This document shows positions 57,239-64,000 of a DNA stretch of 64,000 nt, in pieces. The notes below the pieces were generated by a model. It was given only the letters and a program-made list of their open reading frames with translations, made no database searches and had not been told where the DNA came from. The stretch is from Paralithodes platypus (Eukaryota; Arthropoda; Malacostraca; Decapoda; Lithodidae). Location: positions 12,105,386 through 12,169,385 of the forward strand of contig CM064552.1 in assembly GCA_032716605.1 (NCBI GenBank). The letters run 5' to 3'. Each line of letters starts with the position of its first letter. Position 1 is the first letter of the stretch. The position numbers were made by a program, and so were the translations under genes.

Positions 57239-58845
57239 GTCAGTCGATCCATCCAGCACCACTTTCACACATATACTTCTTAACTCCATCCTTCCACCTC
57301 TCACTCGGTCTACCTCTCCCTCTCTGTCCTCCCACCTCACTCTCGTACACTCTCTGTCATTCTCTCGCTTCCCATACGTTTCACTTGGCTGAACCATCTT
57401 AAGGTGTTCCTTTTCACACTTTCCAGCACATCGACGTCCACACCACACCTCTCTGGTACTTCCTCATTCGTCTGTCTATCCCTCCATGTAATTCATTACG
57501 CACTTTTCAAGTAACTAATTTCCACCCCTCTCACTCTTGGTTTGAGTCTCCACCAACGTCCATGCTTCGCTCCCGTCTGTCGGGATTACCACACTGTCAT
57601 GCAAGGACTTCTTTACTTCCATGCTGATGACCACCCTATTTCTTGCTACTGCTTTCAGCATTCCTACAACCTTCTTCCCCTGTTGCGCCCTCTCCCGCAC
57701 TTCTTCATTTATACTCCCATCGTTATTCAACACACTGCCCAAATACTTAAATGAGCTGACAATCTCCATAGCCTGACCATTCAACCTCACCTCATACTCT
57801 GTGGCTGCACCCCTTTCAAAGACCATAATCTTGCTCTTCCCCCTATTTACCTTCAGATTCCGTTTTTCACGCACTGTTCCACACATATTTACCAGACCCG
57901 GCAACTCCCATTCACTATCGCTCATCAGAACTGTATCATCGGCAAACAGCAGCACAGGTAACTTCCACTCGTTTCCTTCCCTTATCAGCAGTACACCAAC
58001 ATCCACTGCTCGTCCTTGTATTTCTTTCATGACTCCATCCATTCATATATTGAACAACCATGGGGACTTCACACACCCTTGCTTTAACCCAACATTCAGA
58101 TAAACAAATTCGCTCTGTTCATTCACAACACGCACTGACACCTTTGCACCCTCATACATGCTCTTCACTTCTTTCAGCAACTTGCCATCTACTCCGTATA
58201 TTCTCAGTACTTTCCACATACCTTCTCTATCCACTCTGTCATAGGCCTTCTCCAAGTCCATAAAGGCAACATACAACTTTTGTTGCTTCTCCAGATACAG
58301 TATTTCTCCACAACACATTTTAGGGCAAAAATCTGATTAACACATCCTCTTCCATTCCTAAGCCCGCCCTGCTCGTCACCTACCCATTTCTCCGTTCTCT
58401 CTCTTGGTCACTACCCTGCTGTACACCTTCTCTACTACGCTTAAAAGACATATTCCCCGGTGGTTACCACACACTCCTCTTTCCCCTTTACCCTTATACA
58501 GAGGGACTACTATACCTGTCTTCCAGTCATCAGGCACACTTCCCTTCTCCCATGGTAGTTTATACATTTTCCATACGCATTTGATCACTATCTCAGCACC
58601 ATACCTCAGCATTTCCCCACACACTCCATCTATTCCTGATACTGGACCATCTTCACTCTTTTCATGGCTTCACACACTTCTGACCTCCTGATCCCCACCT
58701 CCTCCACTACTTCTCTTCTTCTCCCTCCCATAACCCATCCAACTATGTTTGCTGGTGTTTCATTCCTTACGTTTTACAATTCGTTGAAGTACTCCCTCCA
58801 TCTCTCGACTCTTTCTTGCTTCTCGGCTAACACTGCCATAGTGAT
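57239..58845 (-). pseudogene. RTE-B reverse transcriptase to 3' end, right piece (split by LINE3)
   Basis: Minus-strand motifs from 5' to 3': LAEKQERVERWREYF (about 58840), WKTGIVVPLYKGKGERGVCG, NHRGICLLSVVEKVYSRVV, KLYVAFMDLEKAYDRVDREG, LKQGCVKSPWLFNI, LLFADDTVLMSDSEWEL (active site ADD), RNLKVNRGKSKIMVFERGA, NEEVRERAQQGKKVV, SVVIPTDGSEAWTLVE. Frame changes are frequent, one caused by a TACAGTA at 58296-58302. The endonuclease is missing. The order and motif style identify the RTE clade. It is continuous with 47637-47708 once LINE3 is removed. Confidence 0.83.
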
Positions 58846-59011
58846 ACAGTAGTGGTAAATGTTCAATTAAGTCCCTGTAACAAGGGCACACCCTAGCTCT
58901 GTCAGTCAAGGGAGTGCAGAGCATTAATAACTGTATCATCATCATTGTGATACAACTTGAGCACTATATTAATTATAATCACTCACCTTAATATTTATAT
59001 CATTTTATTAG

Positions 59012-59241
59012 AGCCAAGCAATGGACGGAGCAGCACCTTCCGAAGCCACCCAGCAGCTGGCGGAGATGAGGAGAGCGCTGGGTGAACGAGAAAAAGAACT
59101 GGATGCTTTACACAAGGCTCGAGAAAAGGCTGAAGCTGACGTGAGAGCATCAAATGGGGAAACTGAAAGACTACTACAGCTGATTCAAATGGGCCAGGAA
59201 GAGCAGTTTGCAAAAGACAATACTATCAAGGGACTACAGGA
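59012..59241 (+). CDS. brp: Bruchpilot/ELKS-CAST-like coiled-coil protein, exon G
   Basis: This 230-base exon is phase 0 at its start and ends with two bases of a codon at donor GTGAGT; the acceptor is ttttattag. The translation begins SQAMDGAAPSEATQQLAEMR, continues RALGEREKELDALHKAREKA, and ends QFAKDNTIKGLQ plus GA of a split codon. It is coiled coil apart from the small Ala/Pro-rich start. If the GT were not used the frame would stop at the next codon (TGA 59243-59245); the strong GTGAGT and the phase argue that the gene continues beyond the window, but a terminal-exon isoform ending here is possible. The ATG at 59021 is internal. Confidence 0.75.
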
Positions 59242-60063
59242 GTGAGTTATCATTCTAAATGCAGTACATGAATGCTTGTGTTTTTTAATTAACGGTACCT
59301 AAGAAAAGAGGAGCTAGTTGAGTTTTTTACCTGTATATTTTTATATACGGTATAAGGAAGGAATTTTGTATGTGTACTGGATAAGGGAGAGTATTTTGCT
59401 TGAAAGATATGATTATTCAAGGCTGAACTGCATTTTGATAAGTAAGAGTGGTAAGTCATGAAGTAGGGAGTCAGCATAGCTGTGTGTTACACTATATATG
59501 TGGGAAACCTTGTAATGAAATTGATGAAACTTCTTTTCCACATGTATAAGATTACTGTATCAATAGATTTATTATGACGTGGCTTGACATTGGGGCAGAA
59601 GTTCAACAGGATACCTTATTATGTGCTATGTAAAATACAGTTTAAATCATTTGGTAGGTGGGGATACCCATCATTCACATTCTGTAGTCAGTGTGTTAGT
59701 CAGAGAATGCATCTTTGCTGGAAAGTGTATCGGGTCATTAACCAGTTTAACTTTCCATCATTACCTCAAAATATAGCCTGGGATGCCAGTAAGGACATAC
59801 AGCCCTGTAGTTGGAAGCAGTGTACTACTCCCAGCAGTCTCATTATTGTCCCTGGAGGGGAAATGTGGTGCTGGAGCCAGAGACTCCCACTTAACTATTG
59901 TGTTGCAGTTGGGGATTAACTTCTCTTGTTTACACTACCACATTTGGGTGACCAGGGCTTACACGTGCATGCATGTCTGTCATGCGTGCAAGTGTCTAGG
60001 CCCTTTAAAATACATTATTGATTTTTCCAAGTGGATTTTGAGCAGTGGTTGATGGAGATAGGT

Positions 60064-61706
60064 TACCCAGGCCACCCAGGTGGCAGGGAATGAGGAAAAT
60101 GAGGTGAAAGAAGCAGTGAAACAAATGAGAGCGGGAAAAGCAGAAGGTTTGGATGGTTTTGCTGTGGAGTGTATAAAGAAGGGTGGAGATGTGATAATAG
60201 ATAGATTGGTTGGTGAGACTTTTCAATGTGTGCTTTGTTGTGTCAATGGTACCAATAGACTGGAAGAGTGCGTGTATTGTGCCGTTGTACAAGGGGAAGG
60301 GAGATCGGCAGTAGTGTTCAAGTTATAGAGGTATTAGTTTATTATCATTGGTTGGAAAGCTGGACGGCAGGGTGTTGATAGAGAGGATAATAAAGTGTAC
60401 GGAAGTTGCAATAGGGGAAGAACAGTGCGGTTTTAGGAGGGGAAGAGGGTGCGTGGATCAGATTTTTGCAGTAAGACAGTTATGCGAGAAGTATTTAGAG
60501 AAGCATAAGGAGATATTTTGGGCTTTTATGGATTTGAAAAAAGCGTATGATTGTGTGGATCGTAAAGCATTGTGGAAGGCGTTAAGGATTTATGAAATTG
60601 GAGGAAATTTGTTAAAAGCCATTATGAGTTTCTATGAAGTGAGCAGAGTGTGTGCTAGAGTAGGAAAGGGTGAGTTGAGTGAATGGTTTAAGGTAAATGT
60701 AGTTTTGCAACAGGGTTGTGTAATGTCACCATGGCTGTTTAACCCGTACTGTACCGTAGGATACAGTAATAAAAGTCCCCAGCAATCCCAAGCAATGTGG
60801 CAAAAATGGCAGGAGAGACCACCTATCCACCTCCAAAGATGAGGCAATACTGGCTATGTCACCCTTCAGTGGGTCTCATATAAGCTGAGAAGTGTTGCCA
60901 ACACGGGAGCAGTGCTCAAAAGGTCGTGGTAACTGGTACAGGGTTGTACAGGCAGTTACAAGGAAAGTACATTACTGACGGATATATACGTCGCTGGGAC
61001 TGGGGAGTTACTTATCTACTGACGCATATATACGGTGCTGGGATTGGAGGGGTTAATATATTTATGGATGGTGTGGTGAGGGAGGTGAAAACGAGAACTA
61101 TGGGAAGAGGATTGGGTTTAGTAGGAAAGAATGGTAGAGATTGGGAGTTGAATCAGTTCCTGTTCGCTGATGACACAGCGTTGGTGGCTGATTCTGAGGA
61201 GAAACTGCAGCGGGTAGTCAAAGAGTTTGGTGTGGTTTGTGGGAGGAGGAAACTGAAGGTGAATGTCAATAAAAGTAAAGTAATGATGTGAATCTAGATG
61301 TGAGGCTGGATGGGGATATATTGGAACAAGTAGAGTGTTTTAAATATCTAGGAGGAACGATAAGCAGGAATGGAGGTATGGAAATGGAGGTAAAACAGAG
61401 AGTGTGTGAAGGAAGGAAGGTTTTTGGAGCAATGGGAAGTATGTGGAAGGTGAGAAATCTTGGAATGAAAGTAAAAGTGCAATGTATCAACAAATTGTTG
61501 TGCCAACAGTGATGTATGGGGCTGAGACATGGGCTCTGAAGGAAAAGGAGAGAAGAAAGCTGGATGTGATGGAGATGAGCTGCATGAGGAGTATGTGTGG
61601 AGTTACTTTTCGTAGAGACAGATTGATGAATGAAGATAGGAGAGTGGGGCAGCAGGAACATTTGTCGGCCATAATGGACAGAAGGGTGCTGAGCGATTTT
61701 GATTAG
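60064..61706 (+). pseudogene. RTE-type LINE fragment interrupted by a TTAA-flanked insertion
   Basis: + strand motifs: NEVKEAVKQMRAGKAEGLDG, EEQCGFRRGRGCVDQIFAVR, FWAFMDLKKAYDCVDRKALW, VLQQGCVMSPWLF, then an insertion (60739-61056), then IFMDGVVREVKTRTMGRGLG, FLFADDTALVADSEEKLQ, RRKLKVNVNKSKVMM, CFKYLGGTISRNGGMEMEV, MYGAETWALKEKERRKLDV. There are several frameshifts. It belongs to the RTE clade but is a different subfamily from RTE-B. Neither end has a recognisable boundary. Confidence 0.82.
60739..61056. mobile_element. TTAA-flanked insertion with paired words (piggyBac-like)
   Basis: The flanking RTE reads SPWLF-N then IFMDGV across TTAA at 60739-60742 and 61053-61056, so the 318-bp segment is an insertion with TTAA duplication. 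Ends CCCGTACTG and, inward from the right, CCCCTCCAATCCC are only weakly inverted. A paired word TACTGACGGATATATACG (from 60973) and TACTGACGCATATATACG (from 61017), each followed by a gctggga phrase, repeats the layout of the other TTAA MITEs with another word and another core. Confidence 0.75.
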
Positions 61707-61751
61707 TTCCTTTGCGCTTTATCTTGTGTCGTCCCAGTTTTGATTTGTTTA

Positions 61752-61965
61752 TTTTGCAAGTTTTACATTATAATGGTCATGTTGAACGAATGGAAGATGG
61801 AAGGCTTACAAAGAGAATATGTGAGTCAGATACAAGGGGAGATAGAAGGGCAGGAAGACCCCCATTGAGATGGAGAGACTGTGTAAGACAAGCTGTGGAT
61901 GATAGAGGAATGACTATAGATCAGGCAAGGGAAGTGGTAATAGCAAATAGTAATTTAGCAAAGAT
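61752..61965 (+). pseudogene. RTE C-terminal fragment
   Basis: + strand frame: YNGHVERMEDGRLTKRICES, DTRGDRRAGRPPLRWRDCVR, QAVDDRGMTIDQAREVV. It is close to the RTE copy at 42150-42856. It is preceded by a short repeat (about 61712-61771) that also occurs near 8455-8520. Confidence 0.75.
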
Positions 61966-61974
61966 TCAAAATAC

Positions 61975-62870
61975 TCAGCATATCTTTTCCTCACTTGAAT
62001 TCCTTCCACTAGTAACTCTCCATTTGCATGTTTCACTGACTCTTTCATCTTTTGTCCTCCTTTCCTTATTCTATTTACCTCCTTCCAGAACATCTTTCGT
62101 TCCTAAAAATTCTCCCTCAACCTTTTACCCCACCTTTCGTTTGCATTTTTCTTCGCTTCTCTAATTTTTAATTTTGCCTCTCTCCTTTTCTCCTTGTACC
62201 TCTCCTATACCTCAACACTACCATCCTGTAAGACCCTTTCAAAACACTGTCTCTTCTCCTCAACTGCCTTTTTCACCGTATCTTTCCACCATTCGCTTTT
62301 CTTCCTGATACCTCTGCCTCCTACTTTCCTTTTACCGCATACTGTACTTCCTCTGCATTTGCTTTCACTCCTTCCTTAAACTGTTGCCATTCATCCTCTA
62401 CAGTACTTCTCTCTCTTCCATCTCTCTCACTTTCATCCACTTTTCATTTAGTATTTCCTTGTACTCCCTCTTTTTTGTACACTTCTCTAACTCACTAACT
62501 TTTATTACCTCTCTTACTTCACGCTTGTCTCGCATTCTCCTGTAACTTCTACCTCTTAGCTTTCCCTCCACCAGGTAATCATCCGACATACCCTCCGCCT
62601 CACCTCTCAGCACATTCACCTCCAGCAGTCTACACAATCTTTCCCTTGTCACCAACACATAATCCATCAATGCCCTCTCTACAATCTCTCCCCTCACAAG
62701 TCAATGCCATGTGTACTTGTGTATACTGTACATCCTTTTTTGAAGAATGTATTACCTACACTCATTCTGCACTCTCCACATACATCAATCAGTCTTTCTC
62801 CACTCTCGTTTACACCATCCACACGTATTAGTCATGCAATAATAAGACTATTTTATTGTATGACGTTCTG
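61975..62870 (-). pseudogene. RTE endonuclease-linker fragment, minus strand
   Basis: Minus-strand frame 62697-62398: MDYVLVTRERLCRLLEVNVL, RGEAEGMSDDYLVEGKLRGR, REVIKVSELEK. Further on, EDEWQQFKEGVKANAEE, then KKSEWWKDTVKKAVEEKRQC, continue in other frames because of TACTGTA/TACAGTA words at 62399-62405 and 62340-62346. This region joins the endonuclease to the reverse transcriptase in RTE elements. It lies back to back with the + strand fragment 61752-61965. Confidence 0.78.
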
Positions 62871-63412
62871 GGTGAGTATTTATAATTACGGAGATATTAC
62901 ACATCGAAAGTTATCGATAGATACAAACAAAATGCAGTCTAAGGGGTAAAAACGAACATTTCAAAGCTAACGCAGGGCAGAAAGGCTTTGGTTACATGTG
63001 GATAACAGGGTTAGAAAAGTGTTTCGGAATTGCTCTAGGGATGATAAAAATAATGTATTATTCCATTCAAGGGTACTCTCTCCCAGAATCAGTCTTTCCC
63101 TCTTCCTATGACTTAAATTGCTTCAAACTCTGTGTGTCCAGGCAGTTTGGCTCGAACATCCCTTGATTTTGGCCCTGTCACTCTTTCAACTATGGGGGAG
63201 GCACTCGTTATAGGCAGTTCTGCCTTTTGCCTCCCTCAATCACATAGAAAAAAAGAAAAAAAAAAAAAACATTGTATGTATGTATGTATGTAATGCCTGA
63301 CGAATATGTCCTGTCATTTATGAAAAGTCAACTGAAACACCCTGTATATACTGTACTGTATATATGTACAGTATATATATATATATATATATAAATATAT
63401 AAATAAATATAA

Positions 63413-64000
63413 AGAGGAGTGTGTGGTAACCACCGAGGAATATGTCTTCTAAGTGTAGTAGGGAAGGTGTACAGTAGGGTAGTGATTGAGAGAGTGAGAG
63501 TGAGAACGGAGAAATGGATAGGCGACAAGCAGGGAGGTTTTAGGAAGGGAAGAGGATGTGTAGATCAGATTTTTACCCTGAATTGTGTTGTGGAGAAATA
63601 TCTGGAGAAGAAACAAAAGGTGTATGTTGCCTTTATGGACTTGGAGAAGGCCTATGACAGAGTGGATAGAGTAGGTTTGTGGAAAGTACTTAGAATATAC
63701 GGAGTTGTTGAAAGCAGTGAAGAGCATGTATGAGGGTGCAAAGGCGGCAGTACGTGTGGAGAGTGAGCAGAGCGAGTTGCAGGGTCTGGTAAATGAGTTT
63801 GGAACAGGGGTGTGTGATGTCCCCATGGTTGTTTACTGTATATATGGATGGAGTTATGAAAGAAATACTATCAAGAGCAGTGGATGTTGGTGTATCGCTG
63901 AAAAGGGAGGGAATTGAGTGGAAGCTACCTATACTGCTGTTTGCGGATGATACAGTTCTGATGATTGATAATGAATGGGAGTTGCAGGGTCTGGTAAATG
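63413..64000 (+). pseudogene. RTE-B reverse-transcriptase fragment, cut by window end
   Basis: + strand motifs: CGNHRGICLLSVVGKVYSRV, GDKQGGFRKGRGCVDQIF, VYVAFMDLEKAYDRVDRVGL, then ILLFADDTVLMIDNEWELQG near the end. It is very similar to the minus-strand copy at 57239-58845. At about 63775-63810 a segment coding ELQGLVNEFG replaces the expected FVYLNVGLK region and repeats sequence found ~200 bp downstream (63971-64000). Confidence 0.82.

Larger units (their letters stand above)
44932..59011 (+). other. 14-kb intron F-G with nested LINE/MITE complex
   Basis: The intron runs from GTACTG to ttttattag. Contents: an L2-like reverse-transcriptase relic, a SINE, an RTE 3' copy, and an RTE element (minus) split by the I-type LINE3, which itself carries five insertions. 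From 58846 to 59011 nothing is recognised. Confidence 0.8.
59242..64000 (+). other. Downstream intron with RTE fragments
   Basis: No further exon was recognised. 59242-60060 and 62880-63270 hold nothing identified. The rest is RTE debris in both orientations, plus a (TATG)n run at about 63275-63292 and TA-rich microsatellite at about 63369-63410. Confidence 0.7.

Noticed and set aside
58005..58042. RTE open frame as a host gene start (MDGVMKEIQGR)
   Set aside because: It is the middle of a reverse transcriptase; the ATG is internal.
63830..63850. TACTGTA near 63830 as a sixth clean excision scar
   Set aside because: The homologous 58-kb copy has the same length there, so substitution explains it as well as insertion.
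1..64000. CRISPR arrays, bacterial operons, rRNA
   Set aside because: None seen. The tandem repeats found are microsatellites, duplications or coding coiled-coil repeats.

Overview
The window looks like a stretch of a large, repeat-rich arthropod genome, most likely a decapod crustacean. This is inferred from intron/exon genes with very long introns, an arthropod-type neuronal coiled-coil gene, RNase H-bearing I-type, RTE-type, L2/CR1-type and poly-A LINEs, tRNA-derived SINE heads and many TA- or TTAA-flanked MITEs. No bacterial features are present.

One host gene runs through the whole window on the + strand. Seven exons with matching GT/AG signals and phases were found (5196-5348, 5727-5915, 12578-12717, 32242-34963, 41419-41514, 44794-44931, 59012-59241). 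They encode about 1222 residues of almost continuous coiled coil with a glutamine-rich stretch, best explained as the central and C-terminal part of a Bruchpilot/ELKS-CAST active-zone scaffold. Both ends of the gene lie outside the window. The giant exon 32242-34963 is built from a 63-residue (nine-heptad) tandem repeat.

Nearly everything else is intron filled with mobile elements. The 19.5-kb intron 12718-32241 holds: a full-length 6.9-kb I-type LINE (12966-19909) with a 13-bp target duplication; two copies of a poly-A LINE in inverted orientation (21459-24446 and 28647-31287); a LINE family (here LINE4) that shares its 3' tail with a SINE; a pogo/Tigger-like element; and piggyBac-like MITEs. 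The 14-kb intron 44932-59011 holds a second I-type LINE (47722-57225) that landed in an RTE element and was itself hit by an RTE fragment, two piggyBac-like MITEs and two TA-flanked MITEs, and suffered a 290-bp tandem duplication over its reverse-transcriptase active site. After exon 59012-59241 the window ends in broken RTE fragments in both orientations.

The most striking unexplained signal is the great excess of TACAGTA/TACTGTA words. In five places a homologous copy, an internal duplicate or a reading frame shows that such a word is a 5-bp insertion at a TA. This is exactly the excision scar expected from Tc1/mariner-type transposons whose ends begin with CAG, and several intact MITEs here have CAG ends and TA flanks. 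Other notable signals are copy-specific paired words at the ends of TTAA-flanked MITEs and a 44-bp retroposed LINE/SINE tail with its own target duplication.
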